From: Pseudomonas sp. S37
GTDB taxonomy: Bacteria; Pseudomonadota; Gammaproteobacteria; Pseudomonadales; Pseudomonadaceae
DNA: 64,000 nt
Reading direction: 5' to 3'
Assembly (NCBI RefSeq): GCF_016658545.1
Contig: NZ_JACVZC010000003.1
Coordinates: forward strand, 1-64,000
The position numbers were made by a program, and so were the translations under genes. Numbering within the stretch: position 1 is the first letter of the stretch; every line of letters begins with the position of its first letter. Of this stretch, positions 41,707-50,947 are shown in pieces. Below the pieces are notes generated by a model. The model saw nothing but the letters and a program-made list of their open reading frames with translations. It made no database searches and had not been told where the DNA came from.

Positions 41707-42909
41707 TCAGCAGTGGGTTTCACGCACGATCGCATCGGCACGTTGGCGCACTTCAGGCCGCAGCGCCGTGCCCAGGCCAGGCCGTTGCGGTGCCAGGGCG
41801 AAGCCGCCATCGATCTGCGGAAGCTGGGTAACCAGTTCGCCATACCAGCTCGACAGCGATGCCCGCACCACTTCCTGAAGCACGGCGGTGGGCGCATGCA
41901 GCCCAAGGTGCAAGCCGGCGAACAACGCCACCGGGCCGGTGCAATCGTGGGGCGCCAGCGGCTTGTTATAGGCCTGCGCCAGCGCGGCGATCTTGCGCGC
42001 TTCGGTGAAGCCGCCGCACCACACCAGGTCGAGCATCAGGTAATCGAGGCTGTCGGCCTTGAGCAGGTCACGGTAGGCCGTGCTGCCGCCCAGGGTCTCG
42101 CTGGCGCAGATCGGCACCCGGGTACGGTTGCGCAGGTCGGCCAGGGCCTGAGCGTCGTCCATCTTGCACAGCGGGTCTTCCAACCAGTACACATCGAACG
42201 CCTCCAGCGCCTGGCAGATGCGCAGGGCTGCCGTGGTGTCCCACAGGCTGTGCAGTTCGCACATGATCTCGATGCGGTTGCCCACCGCTGCGCGAATCTG
42301 GCGGAACGCTTCGCAGCCCTTCTGCACCTCGTCCAGGCTGATGGTGTTGGCCCCGGGCTGACGGGCGAACTGGTCGAACGGCCAGATCTTCATGGCCGTG
42401 TAGCCCTCCTCCACCAGGCTGATGGCCAGAGCGCCGGCGTCGCGGCTGAAGGCCAGTTGATCGTCATAAGGGCCCTGGGCGCGGTCGCTTGCGCTGATCT
42501 CGCGGCGGGCGCCCTGCTGAGTGTTGAATTCGTAACCGGCGCAGGTGTTGTACACCCGGATGCGCTCGCGGCAGGCTCCGCCGAGCGCTTCATGGATGGG
42601 GATACCGTGGCGCTGACCCTTGAGGTCCCACAGGGCGATGTCCACAGCGCTGGCGGCGCGGATTTCGGCGCTGGCGCTGTGGTAACCCACATAGGGCGTG
42701 GTCAGTTCCAAGGAAATGGCTTCGATCTGCCGTGAGTCGCGGCCGATCAGCCCTGGGGCGATGAGTTCGTGGATGGCTGCCTCGACGGTGGCAGCTCCAC
42801 GAAAGGTTTCGCCCAGGCCAATCAGGCCTTCATCGGTTTCGATCTCCAGCCAGAGCAACTTAGGGCGTTCGGGCAGGCGCAGGGTTCTAACACAGGTGAT
42901 CTTCGACAT
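41707..42909 (-). CDS. Mandelate racemase-subgroup (enolase superfamily) sugar-acid dehydratase
   Basis: A 400-residue enolase-superfamily enzyme. The capping domain leads to the barrel, with AMKIWPFDQ (Lys at the end of strand 2), metal ligands CELHSLWD, YWLEDP and CASETLGG, and the general-acid PHDCTGPVALFAG. This fits an acid-sugar dehydratase of the D-galactonate or gluconate kind; which one needs biochemistry. The promoter and paired operators for this gene lie at 42938-43042. Confidence 0.85.
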   Translation of the reverse strand: MSKITCVRTLRLPERPKLLWLEIETDEGLIGLGETFRGAATVEAAIHELIAPGLIGRDSRQIEAISLELTTPYVGYHSASAEIRAASAVDIALWDLKGQRHGIPIHEALGGACRERIRVYNTCAGYEFNTQQGARREISASDRAQGPYDDQLAFSRDAGALAISLVEEGYTAMKIWPFDQFARQPGANTISLDEVQKGCEAFRQIRAAVGNRIEIMCELHSLWDTTAALRICQALEAFDVYWLEDPLCKMDDAQALADLRNRTRVPICASETLGGSTAYRDLLKADSLDYLMLDLVWCGGFTEARKIAALAQAYNKPLAPHDCTGPVALFAGLHLGLHAPTAVLQEVVRASLSSWYGELVTQLPQIDGGFALAPQRPGLGTALRPEVRQRADAIVRETHC

Positions 42910-42937
42910 TGTTCTTGTCCTGAGTCCATTCCAGAAA

Positions 42938-42953
42938 ATGGTATCGTTACCAT
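42938..42953. promoter_or_regulatory. LacI/GntR-like operator 1 (ATGGTATCGTTACCAT)
   Basis: Arms ATGGTA and TACCAT flank TCGT, the usual form of a GntR-branch LacI operator. It sits between the -10 box (42965-42970) and the start codon (42909) of the dehydratase gene, so binding should block transcription. Confidence 0.7.
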
Positions 42954-42964
42954 TTCTGCTAAAA

Positions 42965-42993
42965 AAGCTAGCGCATCACAAAAATCAGGACAA
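42965..42993 (-). promoter_or_regulatory. Sigma70-like promoter of the dehydratase/MFS transcript
   Basis: On the minus strand, TTGTCC (42988-42993) and TAGCTT (42965-42970) are 17 bases apart. It lies between two operator-like palindromes. Confidence 0.5.
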
Positions 42994-43026
42994 GAGGTTT
43001 TAGAAAAAAGTTTTCTGAGCGTGAAA

Positions 43027-43042
43027 ATGTTAACGCTAACTT
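43027..43042. promoter_or_regulatory. LacI/GntR-like operator 2 (ATGTTAACGCTAACTT)
   Basis: A second palindrome of the same type, with arms ATGTTA and TAACTT, centred 89 bases from operator 1 and overlapping the stop codon of the LacI gene. Two such sites could support DNA looping. Confidence 0.5.
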
Positions 43043-44079
43043 TCCAGCGCTCGGGTGCTCTCGCGCTGCACCAGGCTGAAGCCGATATCAACGGTCGCGG
43101 GCGATTGCGCATCGCCGCCCAGGCGCTCCAGCAACAGCCTGGCAGCCGTGTCGCCCATCAGGGTGCCGTCGATGCGCACCGTCGACAAGGCCGGGAAGGT
43201 ATGCGCAGCGAAGGCCATGTCACCAAAGCCCATCACCGCCAGTTGCCCGGGCACCGCGATGCCGCGGGCGGCCGCTTCGGTCAGCACGCCCTGTGCGATG
43301 GTGTCGGAAGTGCAGACCACGGCGAAAGGGCCTTTGCTATCGACGGCGGACTGCTCGAGCAGCACGCTCAGGCCTTCACGACCCTGGGCCAGGGACGGCA
43401 GGCCCTGCCAGGTCTGGCGCTGGACGTCGGTGATGCCCTGCTCGGCCAAGGCCTGGACGAAGCTGTCGGCACGGCGCAGGCCACGCGGGTCGTCAACGGC
43501 CAGCAGGGCAAAGCGTCGGTAGCCCTGGCCCACCAACTGCCGCGCCACCTCGCGCCCGGCCTGCTCGTGGGAGAAACCGACCAGCATGTCGATCGGCTCG
43601 GCGGACAGGTCCCAGGTTTCCACCACTGGCACGCCCGCCGCGCGCAGGCGGTTGCGGCTGAGGCTGGTGTGCAGGGTACCGGTGAGAATGATGCCGTCCG
43701 GGCGGCGGCTGAGGATCACCTCCAGCAGTTCCTGCTCCTGCTCGGTCTGGTAGCCCGATACGCCCAGCAGCACCTGGTAGCCGGCCTTGATCAGGCGCTC
43801 GTTGATGGCCTGGAAGGTGTCGGAAAAGATCGGGTTGGTGACCATCGGCACCACCACCGCCACCAGTCGGGTGCGGCTGGACTTCAGCGCGCCGGCCAGG
43901 CGGTTGTGCACGTAGCCGGTCTGCTCGATGGCCCGGCGCACCTTGAGCCGGGTTGGTTCGCGCACGGTGTCCGGCTGGTTCAAGTAGCGCGACACCGTCA
44001 TCGGCGCGACGCCGGCCAAGCGCGCCACATCGCTCAAGGTGACTGCCGCACGCACCTGTCCTTTGCCGTCTGAAGCCAT
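43036..44079 (-). CDS. LacI-family regulator of the GntR type
   Basis: A 347-residue regulator. The HTH is TLSDVARLAGVAPMTVSRYLNQPDTV, followed by hinge NRLAGALKSSRTRLVAVVVP. The effector domain has PDGIILTGTLHT, VPVVETWDLS and VGFSHEQAG, and the C-terminus reads FSLVQRESTRALES. Its likely operators are the two palindromes just downstream. It is divergent from a second dehydrogenase operon (44285) and related to the regulator at 61908. ATG at 44079 is preferred to an upstream GTG. Confidence 0.87.
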   Translation of the reverse strand: MASDGKGQVRAAVTLSDVARLAGVAPMTVSRYLNQPDTVREPTRLKVRRAIEQTGYVHNRLAGALKSSRTRLVAVVVPMVTNPIFSDTFQAINERLIKAGYQVLLGVSGYQTEQEQELLEVILSRRPDGIILTGTLHTSLSRNRLRAAGVPVVETWDLSAEPIDMLVGFSHEQAGREVARQLVGQGYRRFALLAVDDPRGLRRADSFVQALAEQGITDVQRQTWQGLPSLAQGREGLSVLLEQSAVDSKGPFAVVCTSDTIAQGVLTEAAARGIAVPGQLAVMGFGDMAFAAHTFPALSTVRIDGTLMGDTAARLLLERLGGDAQSPATVDIGFSLVQRESTRALES

Positions 44080-44284
44080 ACCCGCCCTACCCCGTGGATG
44101 CACCGTTGCTGAAGTCGGGCAAGAGTAGCCTGCGACAATCTTGAAGGAAACCCGTCAAAACAGTCATGGCGCGGGCCGCCGCTGCGCCCATAGACTCGCC
44201 CCGCCAGCCACAAGGCCGGCCCCATAACAATAACGCACGCGTCGCCAGCGCCTCTGGCCGACGCACGTCCTGAGGATGATGGAC

Positions 44285-44989
44285 ATGAATCGACGTGAAG
44301 CCCTGATCTCACTCGTTCAACTCAGCGCCCTTGGCGCCATTGGCAGCGCCAGTGCCGGCGTGCTCGCCAGCGACCGCCCGCTGGCCATCGGCACCCATGC
44401 CGACGCCCTGCCCCAACCGCCGAAACCCGGCGCCCTCGCCTACCTGAGCGCAGATGAAGCCCGGGAAGTGGCGGCCATCTTCGATCGCCTGATCCCCGAG
44501 GACGAACTGGGCATGAGCGCCAGCCAGGCCGGCTGCGTGGTGTTTCTCGACCGGCAACTGGCCGGCCCCTACGGCCAGGCCGCCAGCACCTACCGCCTCG
44601 GCCCATACGTTCAGGGCACGCCCGAGCAAGGGCCGCAGTTCAAGCTGACGCCTGCGCAGCGCTACCGGGAAGGCCTGGCGCGGCTCGGTCAGTACTGCCA
44701 GCAACAGCACGCCCGGCCGTTCAGCGGCCTGACCGGTGAACGGCAGGATGCCCTGCTGCGCGCGATGGAGGCCGGTGCCGCGCCGCTGGACGCCGACTTC
44801 TTCGCCCTGCTGTTGCAGAACGTGCGCGAAGGCTACCTGGCCGACCCGATGTATGGCGGCAACCGCGACATGGTGGGCTGGCGGTTGATCGGCTTCCCCG
44901 GCGCCCGCTACGACTATCGCCCGTACCTGCACAGGAAAGGCCTGCCGCTCGACCTGGAGCCGGTGAGCCTGCTCGGCCGGGCGGGCTGA
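44285..44989 (+). CDS. Gluconate 2-dehydrogenase subunit 3 (gamma), second copy
   Basis: A 234-residue small subunit with a Tat-like signal (MNRREALISLVQLSALGAIGSA). The core EVAAIFDRLIPEDELGMSASQAGCVVFLD and C-terminus YGGNRDMVGWRLIGFPGARYDYR match the protein encoded at 34871. TGAGGATG supports a start at 44285; two ATGs lie within nine bases upstream. It opens the second dehydrogenase operon, transcribed on the plus strand. Confidence 0.88.
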   Translation: MNRREALISLVQLSALGAIGSASAGVLASDRPLAIGTHADALPQPPKPGALAYLSADEAREVAAIFDRLIPEDELGMSASQAGCVVFLDRQLAGPYGQAASTYRLGPYVQGTPEQGPQFKLTPAQRYREGLARLGQYCQQQHARPFSGLTGERQDALLRAMEAGAAPLDADFFALLLQNVREGYLADPMYGGNRDMVGWRLIGFPGARYDYRPYLHRKGLPLDLEPVSLLGRAG

Positions 44990-45074
44990 GCCCACCCGCC
45001 ACCTTCCCCCCATTTGCGCGAGGCAGCCCCGTGGCCCTGCCGGCCCCTGCCTGCGCGCGCCCCAAGGAATACAG

Positions 45075-46850
45075 ATGAAAACGACAAGAGCCAAAGCGGA
45101 TGTGGTGGTGATCGGCCTGGGCTGGTCCGGCTCGATCATCGCCGAGGAACTGGCCCGGGCCGGGCTCAAGGTGGTGGCCATCGAGCGTGGCGCCTGGCGC
45201 GACACCGCCAGCGACTTTCCGCCCTCGGTGGACACTGACGAACTGCGCTGGGCCACCCGCAAGGAAATCCTCCAGGCGCCACGCCTGGAAACCTACACCG
45301 TGCGCAACCACGCCGGCCAGCAGGCCCTGCCGGTGCGCGAGTGGAGCAATCTGACCCTCGGTAACAACGTCGGCGGTGCCGGTACCCACTGGGCCGCCGC
45401 GTCCTGGCGTTTCAACCCGTTCGACTTCGAGCCTTACAGCAGGACCGTGGAGCGCTACGGCAAGCAGCAACTGGTACCGGGCCTGCAGGTGCAGGACTGG
45501 GGCGTGACCTACGCCGAGCTCGAGCCGTTCTACGACCGCTTCGAGCGCATCGCCGGCACCAGCGGCAAGGCCGGGGTGATCGAGGGCCAGGTGATGCCCG
45601 GCGGCAACCCTTTCGAGGGTTCGCGCAGCCGTGAATTCCCGACCCCGCCGCTGGTGCCCAGCCACTGGAACGACATCTTCACCCGCAAGACCACCGAGTT
45701 GGGCTACCACCCCTTCCCGGTCCCCGCCGGCACGATCTCCCAGGCCTACGTCAACCCCTTGGGTGTGCGCATGGGCCCCTGCACCTATTGCGGCTACTGC
45801 CAGCTGTTCGGCTGCGGCAACTGGTCCAAGAGCAGCCCCAACGCCTGCGTGGTGCCGGCGCTGATGCGCCACCCGAGCTTCGAGCTGTTGACCGAAACCG
45901 AAGTACTGCACATCAACAAGTCCGCCGATGGCAAGACCGCCACCGGGGTCAGCTATATCGACAAACACGGCATGCAGGGTGAACAGCCTGCCGATATCGT
46001 CATCGTCGCCGCCTACCAGCTCGACAACGTGCGCCTCATGCTGCTTTCGGGCATCGGCGAACCCTACGACCCACGCACCCGCCGTGGCGTGATCGGACGC
46101 AACTACAGCTTCCAGACCCTCTCCTACGCCTACCTGTGGTTCGAGCAGGAGCACCTCAACCCGTTCATCAACACTGGCTGCCTGGCCATCCAGATCGACG
46201 ACTTCAACGCCGACAACTTCGACCACAGCGGCCTGGGCTTCATTGGCGGCGCGGGCATCCAGTCGCTGTCCAACAGCGGCCTGCCGATCGGCATGGCCGG
46301 CGTGCTGCCCAAAGGTGCGCCAACCTGGGGCAAGGGCTGGAAGCAGGCCTTCCGGCACAGCTACCAGAACTGGGCGATGATCCAGGGCCAGGGCACCAGC
46401 TATGCCCACGAGGACATGTACTTCGACCTCGACCCGACCTACAAGGACAACTACGGTCGGCCACTGATGCGCATGACCTTCGACTACAACCTCAACGACA
46501 AGCGCTCGGGCGAGTTCATCCGCAAGCAGTGCGAAAGGATCGCCCAGGCCGTCGGCGGCCAGCACATCGAGTCCTACAACTTCGCAGCCGACCACTACAC
46601 GCCGTTCCGCGCCAACGACTCCTCGCACACCAATGGCGGTGTGGTGATGGGCTGCGACCCGCGCACCAGCGCCCTGAACCGCTACCAGCAATGCTGGGCG
46701 GCGCACAACGTGTTCGTCCTCGGTGCCTCGTCGTTCCCCAACAACGCCGGCTACAACCCCACCGTGACCATCGGCGCCCTGGCCTTGTGGACGGCCAAGG
46801 CGATTATCGAGCAGTACATCAAGAACCCCGGCCCGCTGGTGCAGGCGTGA
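45075..46850 (+). CDS. GMC-type FAD subunit of a gluconate 2-dehydrogenase-like enzyme, second copy
   Basis: A 591-residue flavoprotein paralogous to 33087-34853. FAD motif VVVIGLGWSGSIIAEEL; Cys group CTYCGYCQLFGCGNWSKSS near residue 240; C-terminal NAGYNPTVTIGALALWTA. The closely similar but not identical sequence, opposite strand and separate regulator suggest an old duplication with substrate divergence. The Cys-rich segment implies a bound iron-sulphur cluster, as found in some FAD-dependent sugar dehydrogenases. Confidence 0.9.
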   Translation: MKTTRAKADVVVIGLGWSGSIIAEELARAGLKVVAIERGAWRDTASDFPPSVDTDELRWATRKEILQAPRLETYTVRNHAGQQALPVREWSNLTLGNNVGGAGTHWAAASWRFNPFDFEPYSRTVERYGKQQLVPGLQVQDWGVTYAELEPFYDRFERIAGTSGKAGVIEGQVMPGGNPFEGSRSREFPTPPLVPSHWNDIFTRKTTELGYHPFPVPAGTISQAYVNPLGVRMGPCTYCGYCQLFGCGNWSKSSPNACVVPALMRHPSFELLTETEVLHINKSADGKTATGVSYIDKHGMQGEQPADIVIVAAYQLDNVRLMLLSGIGEPYDPRTRRGVIGRNYSFQTLSYAYLWFEQEHLNPFINTGCLAIQIDDFNADNFDHSGLGFIGGAGIQSLSNSGLPIGMAGVLPKGAPTWGKGWKQAFRHSYQNWAMIQGQGTSYAHEDMYFDLDPTYKDNYGRPLMRMTFDYNLNDKRSGEFIRKQCERIAQAVGGQHIESYNFAADHYTPFRANDSSHTNGGVVMGCDPRTSALNRYQQCWAAHNVFVLGASSFPNNAGYNPTVTIGALALWTAKAIIEQYIKNPGPLVQA

Positions 46851-46861
46851 AAGGAGCTGCC

Positions 46862-48169
46862 ATGAAGACCAAGACCTTACTGGCCAGCTGCATCGCACTG
46901 GCGCTGGCAGGCCTCACCGCTGCCGTGCTGCACAGCAACGACAGTGCCGCTGACAACGTCGCCGATGACCAACTGACTGGCGCCGACGCCCTTGCGGTCG
47001 ACCCTGCCGCCGTCGCCCGCGGCGCGTACGTTTCGGCCCAGGCCGACTGTGCGGCTTGCCATACCAAGCCCGGCGGCTCGGCGTTCGCGGGCGGGTACGG
47101 GTTGCAGACGCCCTTTGGCGTGATCTACTCGACCAATATTACCCCCGACCCGCAGACCGGCATCGGCCGCTGGACCGAGCGTGACTTCTTCCGTGCGGTG
47201 CGCCATGGCCAGCGCAAGGACGGGCAACGGCTGTACCCGGCCATGCCCTACAACGCCTACGTGAAGATCAGCGACGCCGACCTGCACGACCTGTGGGCGT
47301 ACATGCGCACGTTGCAACCTGTGCAGCAGGCGCCCACGCCCAACACCCTGGGTTTCCCGTTCAACATTCGCCAGACCCTGCTGGGCTGGAATCTGCTGTT
47401 CTTCGACAACACTCCCTTCGTATCGCAGCCCGAACAATCCGCGCAATGGAACCGCGGGCGCTACCTGGTGGACGGCGCCGGCCATTGCGCGGCCTGCCAT
47501 ACGCCGAAGAACCTGCTCGGTGGCGACACCGGCCGCTACCTGCAGGGCGCCGAGCTGCTCGGCAGCTACGCGCCGGAAATCACCGGCGATCATTATCGCG
47601 GTCTGGGCAGCTGGAGCGCGGAGCAGATAGCGGTCTACCTCAAGACCGGCGCCAACCATCAGGCAATTGCTTCGGGGCCAATGGGCGAGGCGATCGAGTT
47701 TTCCACCCAACACCTGAGCAACCAGGATCTGACCGCGATCGCCGAATACCTCAAATCAGTCGACGGATCGAAGACCACCCCGCCGCCCGCCATTGCCGCC
47801 AGCGAACCGATCATGCAGCGCGGTGCGCAGGTGTATGAGCTCAACTGCATGGCCTGTCACAACGTCAACGGCGAAGGCCTGCCCGGCATGGTGACCGGCT
47901 TTGCCGACAACCCTGGCATTCGCACGTCCACCGGGGAGAACCTGATCGCCACGGTGCTTGGGGGCGGTAAAGCAGTCATCACCCATCACAATCTTACAGG
48001 GGCCGGTATGCCGTCGTTCGACTGGAAACTGAGTGATGAAGATATTGCCGCCGTGCTGACCTACGTGCGCAATAGCTGGGGCAACGCCGCGTCTGAAATC
48101 CAGACGCCAGATGTAACCCGCACAAGACAAGAACTTGGAAAGCATTTGCCAATGAAGAATCGCTTCTGA
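46862..48169 (+). CDS. Triheme cytochrome c subunit, second copy
   Basis: A 435-residue cytochrome with a signal (LLASCIALALAGLTAAVLH) and three CxxCH motifs: CAACHTKPG, CAACHTPKN and CMACHNVNG. AAAGGAGCTGCC precedes the ATG, 12 bases after the flavoprotein stop. It completes the second three-subunit dehydrogenase. The last 20 residues (TRTRQELGKHLPMKNRF) differ from copy 1. Confidence 0.9.
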   Translation: MKTKTLLASCIALALAGLTAAVLHSNDSAADNVADDQLTGADALAVDPAAVARGAYVSAQADCAACHTKPGGSAFAGGYGLQTPFGVIYSTNITPDPQTGIGRWTERDFFRAVRHGQRKDGQRLYPAMPYNAYVKISDADLHDLWAYMRTLQPVQQAPTPNTLGFPFNIRQTLLGWNLLFFDNTPFVSQPEQSAQWNRGRYLVDGAGHCAACHTPKNLLGGDTGRYLQGAELLGSYAPEITGDHYRGLGSWSAEQIAVYLKTGANHQAIASGPMGEAIEFSTQHLSNQDLTAIAEYLKSVDGSKTTPPPAIAASEPIMQRGAQVYELNCMACHNVNGEGLPGMVTGFADNPGIRTSTGENLIATVLGGGKAVITHHNLTGAGMPSFDWKLSDEDIAAVLTYVRNSWGNAASEIQTPDVTRTRQELGKHLPMKNRF

Positions 48170-48445
48170 GCCTACAGTTGGGACCCTACAGGTGAGGCCT
48201 GAGCGTGAGCACTGGGTAGTGGCAGCCTTGGAACTCAATCGTCCACGAGTTCCCTGACACTTCGTGAGGCTCGAGCGACAATAGCGGTCAGCGGGATGAC
48301 GCCCCTGCGACGAGCGAACGATCACCTCATCGATCAATCCAGCAGCTTCTTGCGGCAGCGATAGATGACCAGCGGACCTTTACATAAAATCCAGTTCTGG
48401 ATAATGTGTCTAGCAACGGATTACTGCCTGCGGAAGCTTCAGAAT

Positions 48446-49417
48446 ATGTCCAAGACCGAAACATTGAAATTGCTAGATCGTGACAGCGTGAACTGGCTGA
48501 TCCGGCCTGAACAAATCCTCTACGCCGTCCGTGAAGCGTTTTACCTCCATAGCGCGGGTGATGGGCAGGTTTTTCCAATTGTTCGCGAACCTCTGGCAAG
48601 CGGAGGTATTTTTGGGATCAAATCAGGCGGCATTGCTAAGCAAAACGTTTTGGGCTTCAAAGCCGCTGGTTTCTGGCCTGGTAATCGGGCATTGGCGGGC
48701 GAACCCCACCAAGCGACGATCATGCTGATCGACCCTGAGAGTGGACGACCGACCTGCCTGATCGATGGGAATACCATCACTACTCTGCGAACCGGTGCGG
48801 CTGGGGCGCTCGGTCTGGAACTGCTTGCTCGACGCGACTCAAAAAGTTTGTGTGTGTTCGGTACAGGCGTTCAAGCCAGCGTGCAAGTCGACTATGCCCT
48901 AAGGGTGATGCCATACCTCAAGTCGATTCAATACCTCACCTTCGACAGTCAGCCAAACGTGGAATTTGAGAAGAAGTTCTCTGAGCGATGCGTGATCAAG
49001 CACAGTACTTGTTCGAATGACGCCGTTTCAGCCAGCGATATCGTCATCACTGCGACCCCTGGCGGACAGGTGCTTTTTGAGCGGAATGCAGTGAAGGCAG
49101 GCACGCACATCAACTGTGTAGGCGCTGACACGAAGGGCAAGCGCGAGCTTCCTGAAGGCATGCTCGTTGATGCCAAACTCTTTGTCGATGATCTGGCTCA
49201 AGCTAGGGCTATTGGGGAAACACAGTGGCTCCCGAGCAAAGACGCAAATGAGCTTGGAAAATTACTGACCGGCGAGGTCAAGTTCGAACGCACACCTGAT
49301 GATGTGACGATTTTCGACATGACTGGACTGGCTCTGCAAGATCTCACAGTAGCTCGCTTGCTGTATGAGCAAGCTAACCTGCGAGAAATCGGTCATGACA
49401 TCCATTGGCCGTGGTAA
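48446..49417 (+). CDS. Ornithine cyclodeaminase / mu-crystallin family reductase (imine reductase candidate)
   Basis: A 323-residue protein of the OCD family. The Rossmann region has SLCVFGTGVQASVQVDYALRVMP and INCVGADTKGKRELPEG. NTITTLRTGAAGALG is the usual dinucleotide and substrate signature. Known members include ornithine cyclodeaminase, ketimine reductases and iminosuccinate reductase (BhcD). With RidA and a D-serine-dehydratase-like gene nearby, an imine reductase making an amino acid is the best fit (inference). The ribosome site is weak. Confidence 0.82.
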   Translation: MSKTETLKLLDRDSVNWLIRPEQILYAVREAFYLHSAGDGQVFPIVREPLASGGIFGIKSGGIAKQNVLGFKAAGFWPGNRALAGEPHQATIMLIDPESGRPTCLIDGNTITTLRTGAAGALGLELLARRDSKSLCVFGTGVQASVQVDYALRVMPYLKSIQYLTFDSQPNVEFEKKFSERCVIKHSTCSNDAVSASDIVITATPGGQVLFERNAVKAGTHINCVGADTKGKRELPEGMLVDAKLFVDDLAQARAIGETQWLPSKDANELGKLLTGEVKFERTPDDVTIFDMTGLALQDLTVARLLYEQANLREIGHDIHWPW

Positions 49418-49490
49418 GACAAATTAATAGCCACTATCTGACACAGTCAAAGTAACGCCCAGGAAGTATACTCATACAAGGGATTTATCA

Positions 49491-49512
49491 CTGGCGCACT
49501 AAAGTGCGCCAG
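49491..49512. promoter_or_regulatory. Palindrome upstream of the transporter gene
   Basis: Ten-base arms CTGGCGCACT and AGTGCGCCAG surround AA, a perfect 22-bp inverted repeat 93 bases before the transporter start. No T-run follows, so it is more likely an operator than a terminator. It is a candidate site for the YheO-type or LysR regulator. Confidence 0.45.
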
Positions 49513-49604
49513 ATAGCTTGCTACTGCCATTAACGGGGCAGCCAAAGTTCAGCCCAGATAAAAACGGTGCGGCACAAGCCGTACACCAATAAAAAGAGGT
49601 GCCT

Positions 49605-50879
49605 ATGAAAAGCCGCTTTTTCGTAAGAGCGATTGTGATTGCTATGGTCCTGGGCGTTGCCCTGGGCGGGACTCTAAATACCCAGCTGGACGCCGGGTTA
49701 GCCAAAGAAATTTCCGGCTACCTCAATTTAATAACGGATATTTTCCTTCGGCTGATCAAGATGGTCATTGCGCCGATCGTTTTCGCAACACTGGTCACAG
49801 GCGTTGCCAGCATGGCCGGGAGCGGGTCGATTGGCCGTGTGGGACTTAAGGCCTTCAGCTGGTTTCTGATTGCCTCCTTGGTTTCGATCGGCATCGGCCT
49901 ACTCTTTGCCAACATTTTCCAGCCAGGCGCTGGCATGAATTTGGTGGTTGACAGTGCTAAATCCGTCAGTACCGGGCTCAACACCTCAGGATTTACCCTC
50001 TCGTCGTTCCTGACCCATGTCTTCCCCAAAAGCATCATTGAGGCGATGGCGAACAACGAGGTTTTGCAGATAGTCGTCTTCTCGCTGTTCTTCGGATCTG
50101 GCTTGGCGTTTGTTAAAAGCAGTGGCAAGTCCATCATCATGGACATGCTCGAAGAATTGGCCAGTGTGATGTTCAAGGTCACCGACCATGTGATGTTCGT
50201 CGCACCGTTTGCCGTATTCGCTGCGATCTCTTCGACCATCACCATCTATGGCTTGGGAGTAGTTGTAACCTTCGGCAAAATGGTTGCTCAGTACTTCCTC
50301 GGCCTTGCCCTGCTTTGGACAATTATTACAATAGCTGGCTATCTGGCACTGGGACATCGTATCAAGGATCTTTTCAAGCTCATGCGAGAACCGCTGCTGT
50401 TGGCATTCTCCACCGCGAGCAGTGAAGCGGCTTACCCCAAAACGATCGCCGCACTCGATAAGTTTGGATCCAACAAACGCGTCAATAGTTTCGTGTTACC
50501 GCTGGGCTACTCGTTCAATCTCGATGGCTCGATGATGTATCAGGCATTCATCGTGATGTTCATTGCGCAGGCCTACAACATTGAGATGACGATCGGTCAC
50601 CAGATCATGGTCCTGCTGACATTGCTCGTCATTAGCAAGGGTACTGCCGGCGTCGCGCGCGCCTCGTTAGTAGTGCTGGCTGCTGGTTTGCCAATGATCG
50701 GTCTCCCGGAGGCCGGTCTGCTGCTCATCTTGGCCATCGATCCAATCCTCGACATGGGTCGAACGGCTACCAATGTGTTCGGTTGCAGTGTTGCGACTGC
50801 GGTTATCGGTCGGCATGGCAACGAGGGCGAAGCCGAGCCGGCAGAGACCCGCGAGCAGAAGTCTGCTCAACCCGCTTAA
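49605..50879 (+). CDS. Dicarboxylate/amino acid:cation symporter (DAACS)
   Basis: A 424-residue secondary transporter of the GltP/DctA family. It has eight predicted membrane helices and two re-entrant loops; AFSTASSEAAYPKTIAALDKFG is the serine-rich HP1 loop and YSFNLDGSMMYQAFIVMFIAQAY the substrate-binding TM7/TM8 stretch. The substrate should be an acidic or hydroxylated amino acid. AAGAGGTGCCT precedes the ATG. It is followed closely by RidA and the RraA-like gene. Confidence 0.92.
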   Translation: MKSRFFVRAIVIAMVLGVALGGTLNTQLDAGLAKEISGYLNLITDIFLRLIKMVIAPIVFATLVTGVASMAGSGSIGRVGLKAFSWFLIASLVSIGIGLLFANIFQPGAGMNLVVDSAKSVSTGLNTSGFTLSSFLTHVFPKSIIEAMANNEVLQIVVFSLFFGSGLAFVKSSGKSIIMDMLEELASVMFKVTDHVMFVAPFAVFAAISSTITIYGLGVVVTFGKMVAQYFLGLALLWTIITIAGYLALGHRIKDLFKLMREPLLLAFSTASSEAAYPKTIAALDKFGSNKRVNSFVLPLGYSFNLDGSMMYQAFIVMFIAQAYNIEMTIGHQIMVLLTLLVISKGTAGVARASLVVLAAGLPMIGLPEAGLLLILAIDPILDMGRTATNVFGCSVATAVIGRHGNEGEAEPAETREQKSAQPA

Positions 50880-50947
50880 TCCTTTATCGACATAAAACAA
50901 TGAGGCAATCCGAACGATCGGATTGCCTCGCTTCGCAAGGTGATTAT

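Noticed and set aside
44721..46898. A 725-codon open frame on the minus strand opposite the second flavoprotein gene
   Set aside because: It mirrors a well-supported GMC gene with clear FAD motifs. High-GC codon bias leaves the opposite frame open. It has no ribosome site and no family match.
46136..48169. A longer 677-codon frame that includes the triheme cytochrome
   Set aside because: The upstream part runs out of frame through the flavoprotein gene. The signal peptide and a strong ribosome site place the true start at 46862.
49491..49512. Palindrome considered as a rho-independent terminator
   Set aside because: No run of T follows on either strand and the loop is only two bases; an operator is more likely.
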